Shown here: piece by piece, positions 39,129 to 48,252 of the stretch
How the letters are laid out: each line of letters begins with the position of its first letter
Numbering within the stretch: the stretch's first letter is position 1
NCBI GenBank assembly: GCA_041395205.1
Contig: JAWLAZ010000001.1
Location: 744,001 to 808,000 of the forward strand
Origin: JAHEFU01 sp041395205
Lineage (GTDB): Bacteria > 4484-113 > JAFGCY01
DNA length: 64,000 bases
Direction of reading: 5' to 3'
Notes under the pieces: generated by a model
Told to the model about the DNA's origin: nothing
The model's database searches: none
What the model saw: the letters and a program-made list of their open reading frames with translations, nothing else
Program-made: the position numbers and the translations under genes

Positions 39129-40138
39129 GATCGGCCGTCAGTCCGGCTGCCGGCCTCACTCTCACGCAGCAGCCAGCAGGAGGCGCTGTGCCGTTCGTCG
39201 CCGAATGCCGGGGGATACTCAGCCTGGCAGGGCTCGATGGCAACGCTGCAGCGCGGACAGAAGCGGCAGCCCGCCGGGAAACTGCCCGGCTGGGGCGGGG
39301 AGCCGGGGATGCTCGTCAGCCGCCCGCCGCCGCCGCTCAGCGTTGGCAGGCTCTCCAGCAGTCCGCGGCTGTAGGGATGGCGCGGATTGTCAAAGAATTC
39401 CCTCACCGGAGCCTGTTCCACGATCCGCCCGGCATACATCACCATCACCCGGTCGCAGACCTGGGCCACGACACCGAGGTCATGCGTGATGAACAGGATC
39501 GCCAGCCCGCGCTCGCGCCTGAGCTTGCCGAGTTCCCGGAGGATCTGGGCCTGCACGGTCACGTCCAGCGCGGTGGTCGGCTCATCGGCGATCAGCATCC
39601 GCGGTTCACCGGCGAGCGTCATGGCGAGGATCACACGCTGGCGCAGTCCGCCGGAGAGCTGGTGCGGATACTGCCGCGCGCGCTGTTCCGGCTGCGGCAC
39701 TCCGACACTGGCCAGCAGCTCCACGGTGCGTTCAAAGGCCGCGCGGCCCTTCAGTCCGCAGTGGCGGGCCAGCACCTCGCCGATCTGGTAGTCCACGCGG
39801 AACAGCGGATTGAGGCAGGACAGCGGATCCTGGAAGACCATGCCGATCTCGCCGCCGCGCACGCTGGTCAGCTCGCGCTCGCTCATCCTCAGCAGTTCCC
39901 GCGGCTGCTGTCCCTCGGGTTGCCAGCGCACGCTGCCCTCGATCCGCACACCGGGGATCTCGCGGGTCAGGCCGATCAGGGTCTGGCTGGTGAGGGACTT
40001 GCCGCTGCCGCTTTCGCCGACCAGACCCACGCATTCCCCGGGGCTGAGGCTGAAGCTCACGCCGTCCACGGGGCAGGCCGGCCCGCCGCGCGCCGGGATG
40101 CTGAGCCGCAGCTCACTGACTTCAAGGATCGCGCTCAC
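39125..40138 (-). CDS. ABC transporter ATP-binding protein, oligopeptide/dipeptide (DppD/OppD) type
   Basis: A 337-residue ATPase starting at GTG 40138 (TATACT 6 nt upstream). Walker A is GLVGESGSGKSLTSQTLIGL, the signature LSGGLRQRVILAMTLAGEP, and Walker B plus D-loop MLIADEPTTALDVTVQAQIL. The C-terminal oligopeptide-transporter extension is present (LPTLSGGGGRLTSIPGSPPQ, CRFCPRCSVAIEPC). It drives peptide or nickel import with membrane subunits and a partner ATPase, none of which is in the window. Confidence 0.93.
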   Translation of the reverse strand: MSAILEVSELRLSIPARGGPACPVDGVSFSLSPGECVGLVGESGSGKSLTSQTLIGLTREIPGVRIEGSVRWQPEGQQPRELLRMSERELTSVRGGEIGMVFQDPLSCLNPLFRVDYQIGEVLARHCGLKGRAAFERTVELLASVGVPQPEQRARQYPHQLSGGLRQRVILAMTLAGEPRMLIADEPTTALDVTVQAQILRELGKLRRERGLAILFITHDLGVVAQVCDRVMVMYAGRIVEQAPVREFFDNPRHPYSRGLLESLPTLSGGGGRLTSIPGSPPQPGSFPAGCRFCPRCSVAIEPCQAEYPPAFGDERHSASCWLLRESEAGSRTDGRS

Positions 40139-40144
40139 GGCGTA

Positions 40145-40166
40145 AGTATACGTTAAATGGCATAAT
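40145..40166. promoter_or_regulatory. Divergent leaderless promoter pair
   Basis: Minus strand TATACT (40150-40145), six nt, GTG 40138. Plus strand CATAAT (40161-40166), six nt, GTG 40173. Both genes in a 34-bp gap use GTG at the same spacing. Confidence 0.6.
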
Positions 40167-40172
40167 GTAGCC

Positions 40173-42443
40173 GTGACCCGGATGCCCTTGCCGCTCAGCC
40201 TGCTCCTTGTATTGCTGCTGGGCGCAGCCGCCCTGGCGCAGGACACCCCGCTCTCCATGCCGGATGACGCCGTGATCGAGGGCCGGGCCCCGGCGGATGG
40301 GCCGGTGCAGGGGGGCATCATCACCCGGGCACTCGTGGGCTACCGCGACGAACTGCACGATCTGGCCTACGCCTTTCCCGTCGGCAATGCCGCACTCGGG
40401 CGGGATTGGGCCACGGGCCGCGACATCAAGTGGCAGCTGGCGCACAACTACTCCGTGGTCCCCGTGCTGCTGGAGGTCGTGAACAGCAACCCCAGCGCCC
40501 AGCTTGTGAGGATCGAGGTCTACTCCACCCATCCCTATGCGCGGGAGGAACTGCACGCGCTGGGGGAGAGCAGCCCGCAGATCTCCAGCCGCCAGCTGGC
40601 CGTGTTCAGCCAGGAGATCCTCGTGCCTCCCGGGCTGCCGAGCCATGTCGTCGTCACTCCGCGCTACATCCCGGACCTGCCGCCACTGAGCCAGGTGAAT
40701 CTGCTGGTGCAGACCTACCTCGGCGACAGGCTGCTCGACAGCGAGCAGCTTGATGTGATCGTGCTGGATCCGGCACATCTCTACTATCTGCACCTGGATG
40801 GTCCGCCCGGCGATCCGGAGGAACTGGCAATCAATCCCGGCAACGGACTGCAGCTGGCCGGTGGCCGGCGCATGGACTTCGATCCCAGTGTGCTGAGCAC
40901 CCTGATGTACGGCATGTCCGTGGATCGCCGGGTGTTCACCGGTGCGCCGCTGGCAGCGCGCGACTTCGCCTTCGCCTGCGTGGATGCGGAAGCAGCGCGG
41001 GGCTGGCCCGAGGAGGAGCAGCTGGCGCTGGAGAGCTTCATGCTCGCTGGCGGGCGGCTCTGCCTCTACAACATGCAGGCTGACTGGCGCGGCTATGCTG
41101 CCGGCATTGACAGCAATGTGGGCCGCGGCTACCTGCTGGCCGTGACGGGGGAATACTTTGCGGCACAGCAGGCGATGCAGGACTGGGTGGCCGGGGAGCT
41201 CGAGGAATTCACGATCCTGTGCGGCGGCAGCGTGCGCGGGGAGCGGCTGCGCGGCAATACCGGAGACAGCGTGTTCGCCGGATACGGGCTGGAACTGGAA
41301 AGTGTCTACGGCAGTGATCCCCTGACCGGAACGCTGCCCTGCCGCAGACCGGGCTGGCTGCATCCCGTCTGGCTCTACCGAGAACTGGCAAGCGACGGCG
41401 CCACGGAGCCCTGGGACTTCCCTGAGTACCAGCTGCGCCGGCCGCGCAGCAGTTCGGAAATCGGCACCGGCATGGCGCTGGACACGGCCCGGGATGTGCG
41501 CAACCAGCAGCAGGCAGCGCTGCTGGATGCCGCCGTGCCGCCCCGGCCCTGGCCCTGGCAGCTGGCAACGGTGCTGCTGCTCGGATGCGGGGCACTGTTG
41601 CTGCTCCCCCGGCAGCGCGGCCGCCGGCAATGGCTGAGTGCGCTGCCGCTGCTGCTGCTGCTTGGCGGGACCTGGCTGAGCGTGCGGCCCGTGGATTTCC
41701 AGCCGGTGCGCCTGCGCCTGCTGGATCGCGACCTGCGCAGTCCCGTCGCCGGCTCCCGCGGACTGAGCGTCCTGCTCAGTGACAGCCGGGGCCGCAGTGG
41801 CCTGGCAATGCCGCCCGGCACGCTGCTGCGCCGCGTGGACTGGACCCCGCCGGGCCGTTTCCGGCAGGATGGAGAACGCGGGCAAACCAGCTTCAGTGGC
41901 ACGGGCAGCGCGGAGAGTGTCAATCTCCATGTGGACAGCAGCCTCCCGGAACCGCCGGCCTTCCCGCTGCAGGTGGAGATGCACGAGGAGGCGGGCCGCA
42001 CGCGTTTCGTGATTGACAGCAGCGGGCTCAGCCCCGGCCAGAGCTGCGTGCTGCAGACGCCGCTGGGCTATCAGCTGATCCGGGCCTCGCAGCAGCCCCT
42101 GAGCGTCGTCGTCAGCCATGCCGGCCTGCCGCAGCAGCCGGGACTGGAGCGCATCCTGCGCATCCATGAGATCCACTCGGACAGTTCGAATGGCAACGCG
42201 TCGCAGGCCGCGATGTTCGATGCGATGCTCTCCAGCCTGCGCCGCGATCTGCGCCGCTTGCGGCCCGGCTCGCTGAGCGGGATCTGCTGGGACGGCCTGC
42301 TGCGCCAGCCAAACGGCCTGCTCGGTGCCAACCAGAACCAGGCGGTGCTGATGGTTGTCGAGGAACTGCCGCAGCCCGTTGCCGGCGGCGTACAGGAGTT
42401 CACCGTCCAGCGGCTGTGCCTGCCGCTCGGAGGCGGTGCCTGA
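40173..42443 (+). CDS. Large exported/membrane protein of unknown function, first of a pair
   Basis: A 756-residue protein starting at GTG 40173. Signal peptide (MPLPLSLLLVLLLGAAALAQ), an extracytoplasmic region of about 420 residues, two membrane helices (residues about 455-475 and 485-503), then a C-terminal periplasmic domain of about 250 residues. Within the first region, FVLAGGRLCLYN-like sequence (MLAGGRLCLYNMQADWRGYA) resembles the glutamine-amidotransferase-like fold found in BatA-type and GldG-type membrane proteins. I do not recognise the full family. It overlaps the next gene (TGATG), so the two form a unit. Possibly an envelope biogenesis or gliding-type complex. Confidence 0.65.
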   Translation: MTRMPLPLSLLLVLLLGAAALAQDTPLSMPDDAVIEGRAPADGPVQGGIITRALVGYRDELHDLAYAFPVGNAALGRDWATGRDIKWQLAHNYSVVPVLLEVVNSNPSAQLVRIEVYSTHPYAREELHALGESSPQISSRQLAVFSQEILVPPGLPSHVVVTPRYIPDLPPLSQVNLLVQTYLGDRLLDSEQLDVIVLDPAHLYYLHLDGPPGDPEELAINPGNGLQLAGGRRMDFDPSVLSTLMYGMSVDRRVFTGAPLAARDFAFACVDAEAARGWPEEEQLALESFMLAGGRLCLYNMQADWRGYAAGIDSNVGRGYLLAVTGEYFAAQQAMQDWVAGELEEFTILCGGSVRGERLRGNTGDSVFAGYGLELESVYGSDPLTGTLPCRRPGWLHPVWLYRELASDGATEPWDFPEYQLRRPRSSSEIGTGMALDTARDVRNQQQAALLDAAVPPRPWPWQLATVLLLGCGALLLLPRQRGRRQWLSALPLLLLLGGTWLSVRPVDFQPVRLRLLDRDLRSPVAGSRGLSVLLSDSRGRSGLAMPPGTLLRRVDWTPPGRFRQDGERGQTSFSGTGSAESVNLHVDSSLPEPPAFPLQVEMHEEAGRTRFVIDSSGLSPGQSCVLQTPLGYQLIRASQQPLSVVVSHAGLPQQPGLERILRIHEIHSDSSNGNASQAAMFDAMLSSLRRDLRRLRPGSLSGICWDGLLRQPNGLLGANQNQAVLMVVEELPQPVAGGVQEFTVQRLCLPLGGGA

Positions 42444-43867
42444 TGGACGGACTGCGCCCGCCGGGCCTTGATCATGTCGTCACGCGAGTGCCGCCGCTGC
42501 GCGGCTATGCGGCCCTGCTGAATCCGCTGGCGGCGGTGCTGCCGGTGCTGTTCGGGCTGGCGCTGCTGGCCGGACTGGGACAGCGAGCTCTGGCAACGCA
42601 GCCCGCACCCGGCGGGATGATGGACCTGCTCGGGATGCTCTGCTGGCTGCTCGGACTCTGCCTCGCGGAGCCCCTGCAGCGGATGCTGCTGCGTCTCGAT
42701 CTGCACCGCCGCAATCCCGTACGCAGGCTGGCAACACGGGCGCGCCTGCTCGGGGTGGCCCTGCTGGCCTGCCTGGCCCTGTCCTGCGCGCTGCTGCCGG
42801 TGCATTTCGCCTATGACCAGTTCAGCGAGCTGTTCGTGATCCAGACCCTCAACCGGCCGCCGCTGGCCTTCCGCGGACTGCACCACCTGCTGCTGATGCA
42901 CCTGCTGGCCGCCCCGGCCTACATCATGGCATCGGCGGGGCTGCTGCGCCTGCTGCGCTCGCTGCTGCCCGCCCGGCTGGCAATGCTGGTCTGGCTCAGC
43001 CTGGGCAGCCTGGCCTGCATGCTGCCCGCGGCCCTCGACAATCCGGGCCAGCTCCCGCTCAGCCTCGGCCAGCTCAGCAGCTGGCTGCTGGAATTCATGT
43101 ACACCAACCGCGAGCTGGCATCGCCCTACATCGAGGAACTGCAGCGGCCGCTGCTCGTGAGGCTCGCTGCGGTCTGGCTGCTGGCAATCGCGCTGGGCTG
43201 GCTCAGCCTGCTGGCGCCCGCCAGAGCCTGGCAACGCGTCCGGCCGCTGTGGCTGGCGATGGCCGCGGGGATCACCGTCAGCGGGCTGCGGATGCTGGCC
43301 CTGAACCTGCGCTGGACCCGCGAGGTGCTGCCGCTCTCTCCGGCCGACTGGTGGCTGGTGCTGCTCAGTGGCTGCTGCACGGCCTGGCTGGTCTGGCTGC
43401 TGCTCGCGCTCAGCACCGACCAGCGGCGGCTGCGGCATTCCTTCCGGCGCGATGCGGCATGGCTCGTGCTGCTGCCGGTGCTCCTGCTGGCAATGACCAT
43501 CCCCGCCCTGCAGGCGGATGATGCGGGCCGGCTGCGCATCCTGGCAGGCTGGCTGCTGCTGCTGCCGGCCCTGCTGCTGGGCTTCGTGCTGCCGCTGCAG
43601 GCCGGCTCAGCTCAGCGGGGCAGCCTGCGCACGCTGCTGCTCGGAATCCTGGCAACACTGCTGCTGCTGCCGCTGCCGCAGCAGAGCCTGCTGCTGGCAA
43701 TGCTGGACGCGCTGCGGCCGGGCTTCGGCCTGCCCCTGCCTGCTGCCGAGCAGCTGCGGGTCTGGGCCTGCCTGCTGCTGCTCCTGCTGCTGTGCTGGCC
43801 GGGACTTCTGGCAACGATCCTCGGGCAGCTGCGACGCTCCCGGGATGGCAACGCCACGGCCGGCTGA
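42443..43867 (+). CDS. Polytopic membrane protein coupled to the preceding gene
   Basis: A 474-residue, very Leu-rich protein with about ten to twelve membrane helices and short loops (for example LAAVLPVLFGLALLAGLG, LLGVALLACLALSCALLPVH, LLGFVLPLQAG). ATG 42443 overlaps the preceding stop; GGAGG lies 9 nt upstream. Part resembles an ABC-2-type permease in layout, but no signature is visible. The gene contains ten copies of TGGCAA (42591, 42729, 42978, 43182, 43229, 43488, 43650, 43695, 43809, 43846). Confidence 0.65.
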   Translation: MDGLRPPGLDHVVTRVPPLRGYAALLNPLAAVLPVLFGLALLAGLGQRALATQPAPGGMMDLLGMLCWLLGLCLAEPLQRMLLRLDLHRRNPVRRLATRARLLGVALLACLALSCALLPVHFAYDQFSELFVIQTLNRPPLAFRGLHHLLLMHLLAAPAYIMASAGLLRLLRSLLPARLAMLVWLSLGSLACMLPAALDNPGQLPLSLGQLSSWLLEFMYTNRELASPYIEELQRPLLVRLAAVWLLAIALGWLSLLAPARAWQRVRPLWLAMAAGITVSGLRMLALNLRWTREVLPLSPADWWLVLLSGCCTAWLVWLLLALSTDQRRLRHSFRRDAAWLVLLPVLLLAMTIPALQADDAGRLRILAGWLLLLPALLLGFVLPLQAGSAQRGSLRTLLLGILATLLLLPLPQQSLLLAMLDALRPGFGLPLPAAEQLRVWACLLLLLLLCWPGLLATILGQLRRSRDGNATAG

Positions 43868-43889
43868 TTGTTGAATTCCGGTTTTTGCG

Positions 43890-43916
43890 TAAAGCCTGGG
43901 CACCGCCCTCCGATAA
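43890..43916 (+). promoter_or_regulatory. Sigma-28 (FliA) promoter of flagellin
   Basis: TAAAGCCT (43890-43897), exactly 11 nt, TCCGATAA (43909-43916). This matches the enterobacterial-type sigma-28 consensus TAAAGTTT-N11-GCCGATAA in both elements and spacing. The leader is about 100 nt with GC-rich hairpins. Confidence 0.88.
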
Positions 43917-44021
43917 CTGCTCAGTGGGAAGCGCAGGCTGCGCCTCCCCAAGGCGGGGACGCCTTCCGTCAGCCACCGGAAGCCCGCCCAAACTGATACA
44001 CGTTCAAGGAGGAATGTGTCG

Positions 44022-46709
44022 ATGTCCGTCACCAGGATCTTTCAGAATCCTATAGCTGTCAACGCGTCGCGTAACCTGAAGGTTACCGGCATGAACATCT
44101 CCCGCTCGCTCGAGCGGCTCTCCTCGGGTCTGCGCATCAACCGTGCCGCTGACGACGCCGCCGGTCTCTCCATCAGCGAGAAGCTGCGCAGCCAGATCCG
44201 GGGCCTGAACCGGGCCAGCCTCAACTCGCTGGACGGCATCAGCCTGATCCAGACCGCGGAAGGCGCACTGAATGAGGTGCATTCCATCCTGCAGCGCATG
44301 CGTGAGCTGGCCGTGCAGGCCGCCAACGGCATCTACACCGCCGACGACCGTCTCGCGCTCCAGCAGGAGGTCAGCCAGCTCGTCGACGAGATCAACCGCA
44401 TCAGCCGCGCCACGGAGTTCAACACCAAGTCGCTGCTGGACGGCACGATGGGCGCGCTGATCTCGACCGACGACTTCAGCCGCATCAAGGCCCACGTGAT
44501 CGGCAACGTCGGCGACGGCGGCAACTTCGTGATGCGCGCCGCGGCGATTGACGCCGGCCGCCTGCAGATCCAGAAGACCGACGTGTTCGCCTATGAGAAC
44601 CCCGGCCAGGGAGTCGGCAAGATCAACTTCCTCAACACCTGGCGGGCAGACGCCACGGTGACGACGGCCGGGGCCGACGGCATCGGCAACGCCGGCATCT
44701 ACCAGGTCGAGGTCCCGGTCAGCCCCAACGGCTCGATCGCGGTCAACTCCACCACCGTTGGCAACGTGCGCATCAGCGGCGCGGTCGGCAGCGGCGCGGG
44801 CATCTCGCTCTCCCGCAACCTGCAGGCCGAGGAACTGACGGCCGGTGACAAGCTGCTGCTGACGCTCAACACCGGCGGCGGCGTGATCACGGTCAGCGTG
44901 CCGGTCATCTCGCTCGGGACCACGCACACCAGCTACGCCGCGCAGATGTCGCTGGCGATCGGTGCCGGCAACCTCGGTGCCAACGGCGTGCAGTACTACG
45001 CCGGTGCGGGCCAGAACCTCTATTCGATCGACCTCGGCGCCGGTGTCTCGATCATCAACAGCCAGTTCGTTGACACCGACAGGAGCGGCTCGGACTTCTT
45101 CCTGAGCTTCAGCTCGGCAGGCGTCAGCAACCGCTTCTTCTCCTCCTTCGCGGTCTCCTTCTTCAACAACGGCGGAGCGTACAGTGGCGCGGTGAACCGT
45201 CCGGCGGGCAACCCCGGCAGCTACTTCAGCATCGGTGACGCGACCACGGGGGCTGTCTACATGCGCTTCGACACCCGCTATGACTGGTCGCAGGTCGAAA
45301 CGGCGGGCCAGACCCAGAGCGACACGATCGAGTGGAGCCGCAGGACCGGCACGAACAGCCTGCAGGACTACGGCGATGTCTGGGTGGAGGGCGCGGTGCC
45401 GGTCAATACGACCGTGCTCGTCAGTGCCGTCAGCGCCAGGGCCTATGCGGTCTTCAGCTTTGACAACCAGCGCTACACCGACCTCGTGGCCCAGGGCTGG
45501 GACCATGATGCGGCCGTGGCCGCGGCACGCGCCGGGCAGATCGGCGCCACCACCACGGTCAACGGGACCTTCGACGGCACCGGCACGATCCTCGAGAACG
45601 TCAGGATCGCCTTCGACGGGATCCTGCAGGCCGGTGAGACCGCGACCTTCAACCTGAGCACGAACAACATCCTCACCGGTGACCAGACCACGACCCTGCA
45701 GAGCCTCAACCGCTTCCAGGAGTTCGGCGTGTTCAACGGGCGCAACAACGCCGAACTGACGCTCTACCGGCGCGGCACCGACAGCGCGGTGACGATCAAC
45801 CTCAGCCGCAATGACACCTTCGAGGACATGGCGGGCAAGATCAGCCTGGCAATCTGGAACCCGGATGGCAACGGTCTCGTGAACAGCGAGATCTTCAACC
45901 CGGACCAGGTGCCGGACCTGGTGCATGTCAACACCATCGGCGCAGCCAAGGGCACGATGAGCATCACCACCCCCGTGCCCGGCATGGAGATGGTGCTGGC
46001 CGGAGACGAAGCGCTGCTGAAGGCTCTCTCACTGGTGGAGATCCAGGACGGCAAGAGCCCGATCTACTCCATCAGCGCCTTCAACCTCGAGCTGAACCGC
46101 AGCATCGGCAGCATCATCACCGACTCGGATGAGATCAGCGGGCTGCTGCCGGGGCTGAAGATCAGGTTTGACAACACGCTGGGGATCCGCCTCGACGCCC
46201 AGCCGCCGACCGGCACGGTCAACCCGCTGCTGAGCTTCGGCTGGCCGAGCCCCGATGAGCGGCCCGCGCTGTCCCTGAGCGGGGTGGCATCCAGCTTCTT
46301 CATCCACGTTGCGCCCCGTGGATTCAATCTCCAGATCGGGGCCAACCAGGGCCAGACGATCAGGAGCTTCATCGAGGACATGAGTGCCGGAGCCCTGGGT
46401 GTGGAGGGTCTGCTCATCGTCGATGGTCCGCTCGCGGAGGAGGCGATCTCCATCGTGGACGTGGCCATGCAGAGGGTGAGCAGCCAGCGGTCCCGCTTGG
46501 GTGCTATCCAGAACCGGCTTGAAAGCACGATCAGAAACCTGGACGTGGCGGCGGAGAACCTGACATCCTCCGAAAGCCGCATCCGCGACGTGGACGTGGC
46601 GGCGGAGACGATGACCTCGACCCGCAACCAGATCCTGCTGCAGGCCGGCGTGGCTGCCCTGGCCCAGGCGAACCAGCTCCCGCAGTCCGTGCTGCAGCTT
46701 CTGCAGTAG
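44022..46709 (+). CDS. Very large flagellin
   Basis: The filament subunit. An 895-residue protein with the conserved N-terminal D0/D1 coil (NASRNLKVTGMNISRSLERL, SSGLRINRAADDAAGLSISE, SLIQTAEGALNEVHSILQRM) in residues 1-160. The C-terminal D1/D0 (IQNRLESTIRNLDVAAENLT, SSESRIRDVDVAAETM, ILLQAGVAALAQANQLPQSV) occupies residues about 800-895. Between lie about 640 variable residues, Gly/Asn/Thr-rich and beta-like, forming a large surface domain; common flagellins are 270-550 residues. AAGGAGGA lies 8 nt before ATG 44022. No HExxH peptidase motif is seen in the insert. A sigma-28 promoter and a terminator make it monocistronic. Confidence 0.95.
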   Translation: MSVTRIFQNPIAVNASRNLKVTGMNISRSLERLSSGLRINRAADDAAGLSISEKLRSQIRGLNRASLNSLDGISLIQTAEGALNEVHSILQRMRELAVQAANGIYTADDRLALQQEVSQLVDEINRISRATEFNTKSLLDGTMGALISTDDFSRIKAHVIGNVGDGGNFVMRAAAIDAGRLQIQKTDVFAYENPGQGVGKINFLNTWRADATVTTAGADGIGNAGIYQVEVPVSPNGSIAVNSTTVGNVRISGAVGSGAGISLSRNLQAEELTAGDKLLLTLNTGGGVITVSVPVISLGTTHTSYAAQMSLAIGAGNLGANGVQYYAGAGQNLYSIDLGAGVSIINSQFVDTDRSGSDFFLSFSSAGVSNRFFSSFAVSFFNNGGAYSGAVNRPAGNPGSYFSIGDATTGAVYMRFDTRYDWSQVETAGQTQSDTIEWSRRTGTNSLQDYGDVWVEGAVPVNTTVLVSAVSARAYAVFSFDNQRYTDLVAQGWDHDAAVAAARAGQIGATTTVNGTFDGTGTILENVRIAFDGILQAGETATFNLSTNNILTGDQTTTLQSLNRFQEFGVFNGRNNAELTLYRRGTDSAVTINLSRNDTFEDMAGKISLAIWNPDGNGLVNSEIFNPDQVPDLVHVNTIGAAKGTMSITTPVPGMEMVLAGDEALLKALSLVEIQDGKSPIYSISAFNLELNRSIGSIITDSDEISGLLPGLKIRFDNTLGIRLDAQPPTGTVNPLLSFGWPSPDERPALSLSGVASSFFIHVAPRGFNLQIGANQGQTIRSFIEDMSAGALGVEGLLIVDGPLAEEAISIVDVAMQRVSSQRSRLGAIQNRLESTIRNLDVAAENLTSSESRIRDVDVAAETMTSTRNQILLQAGVAALAQANQLPQSVLQLLQ

Positions 46710-46748
46710 GGCTGAACCGACAGACGACTCATCTACACATTCCTACAC

Positions 46749-46787
46749 ATACCCGACCGGAGCAACCCCGGACGGGTATGTTTTTTT
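46749..46787 (+). terminator. Flagellin terminator
   Basis: ATACCCG (46749-46755), an inner CCGG/CCGG stem, CGGGTAT (46773-46779), then seven T. Confidence 0.9.
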
Positions 46788-46928
46788 CTGTCCTGGTGCT
46801 ATGATTGACAAGGCGTTGGTCGCATCTCATCGCCTTTTTTGATCAGGTGATTACTGTTCCGGGAAGCCGGCGGTGGCCAGTGTCTCCCCATTGGGGAAAA
46901 CCGCGATTGCACAATGCAAGGAGCCGGC

Positions 46929-47855
46929 ATGCATTTCGATGACACGCAGCTGCTTGACAGGTTCTGGCTGTCCGGCGGCGGACTGGAAACTCCGTTTCTG
47001 TACCTGCGCCGCGCACGCATGGTCCTGTCCCAGCTCAGCGCGGCCTATGCCGCAGGCAACCGCCAGCAGATGGAATCCTGGCGCCAGGTGATTGACTACA
47101 GCTCGCGCCTGCTGCCAGCCGGGGACCATGAGGAACAGTTCCGCAGCGCGGCCGATTCCATGCACTGCCTGGCCCTGCTGGATCTGACCCTCGCCAGTGT
47201 CGATGAGCGGCAGGACAACGCCGCCTATGCCGGGCTGGAGCGCGTGCAGGAGCTGATGCGCCGCCGCAGCGAGCGCCGCCGCGAGGCCGGGCTCGAGGCC
47301 CTCGACGACATGGAGCTGGAGCTGGCCTTCCTGAGAACGGCCTGCATCGTCAAGTGGCGCGGCTCGGAGGAGGACCGTGACCGCCTGCTGGACCTGCCGC
47401 AGCTCGTGAGCGCCCTGGCGGCCGACCTGCTGCCGCGCCTGCGCCGCCACTACTCGATGCGTCCGCCCCAGGAACCATACGTCGACAGCGCGATCTCCGA
47501 TCTTGCCAACTGGGCCTGGGTGCTGCTGATCCGCCTGCTGCTGCGCTTCGACCAGCCGCTCGCGCTGCGCCAGATCGATGAATTCAATGCCCACCACGCG
47601 GACTTCCTCACCGTGCGCCAGGGCTTCTTCCGCAGCGGGATCAGCGAAGAGGGCACGAGCGCATGGTTCTGGGACATCGAGATCGCCAAGCTCTGGCTGC
47701 CCGGCGAGCTGACGCGTGGTGACCTCGAACTGCTGGCGGACCGCCGCCTGCGGGCCTTCGAGCTGCACTGCCTGCGGCATGTTGACAATCCCTGGCTGCG
47801 GGCCTTCCTGCAGCGCGAGACCGAGCTGATGCGCCTGCGCGCCCTGCCGGGCTAG
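46929..47855 (+). CDS. Unrecognised helical cytoplasmic protein
   Basis: A 308-residue protein, mostly alpha-helical and rich in Leu, Arg and Glu, with no signal peptide or membrane segment. AAGGAG (46918-46923) lies 5 nt before ATG 46929. Features include ERVQELMRRRSERRREAGLE and a tail RETELMRLRALPG; Trp-rich patches (SAWFWDIEIAKLWLPGE) suggest a folded repeat. It follows flagellin but after a terminator. Its stop overlaps the end of a degenerate convergent gene. Confidence 0.6.
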   Translation: MHFDDTQLLDRFWLSGGGLETPFLYLRRARMVLSQLSAAYAAGNRQQMESWRQVIDYSSRLLPAGDHEEQFRSAADSMHCLALLDLTLASVDERQDNAAYAGLERVQELMRRRSERRREAGLEALDDMELELAFLRTACIVKWRGSEEDRDRLLDLPQLVSALAADLLPRLRRHYSMRPPQEPYVDSAISDLANWAWVLLIRLLLRFDQPLALRQIDEFNAHHADFLTVRQGFFRSGISEEGTSAWFWDIEIAKLWLPGELTRGDLELLADRRLRAFELHCLRHVDNPWLRAFLQRETELMRLRALPG

Positions 47856-48252
47856 GGCAGTGTGGCTGTAGAGGCGAAGTAGAGCAGGTCGTTGTCAGTC
47901 AGGGCCTGGCGCTGCCGGGCGATCACGGCCGGCAGGCCGTCCACCAGTGCCATGCTGTGTACAGCTCCCATGCGCTGCAGGCTGGAGACGGGCTGCGTGA
48001 ACAGACCGGCATATCCAGGTTCAGCCAGCAGGATTCAACCGTCAGCGCCACGTCGTCAAATTCGAGGAAGGCAGTGAGGATGTTGCCAAGCGGGCTGAGA
48101 TGCTCAAAGCCGCTGATGTCAGTTTCCGGCGCGAAGCTGGATCTCGCCCGACTGGCCGAGATGATTCCGCTGTCAAGCGCAGCACCGCCGCTTTGTGAGA
48201 GCCGCTGGATTGCGCTGGCCCCGTGCGTGGCAGGGTTGTCAGTCGGGAAGGG
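47852..48252 (-). pseudogene. Frameshifted fragment of an exported repeat protein
   Basis: On the minus strand, protein-like sequence runs ALDSGIISASRARSSFAPET, ISGFEHLSPLGNILTAF, DDVALTVES in one frame. After a one-base break near 48035 it continues in another frame: LLAEPGYAGLFTQPVSSLQR, MGAVHSMALVDGLPAVIARQ, TDNDLLYFASTATLP and a stop. The ending resembles secreted repeat proteins with the pattern V-x-G-x-P-A-V/I ... L-x-Y-x-x-A. The 5' side is lost in repeat sequence, so it is probably a remnant even if the break is a sequencing error. Confidence 0.5.

Noticed and set aside
40122..42176. Open minus-strand frame of 684 codons opposite the large exported protein
   Set aside because: Gln/His/Arg-rich shadow translation; the plus frame has a signal peptide, membrane helices and a promoter.
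44004..45926. Open minus-strand frame of 640 codons opposite flagellin
   Set aside because: Shadow of the GC-rich flagellin codons; His/Arg/Val/Asp-biased composition, no ribosome-binding site and no family motif.
44500..46300. Metallopeptidase-type (enzymatic) flagellin insert
   Set aside because: No HExxH motif could be found in the variable region.
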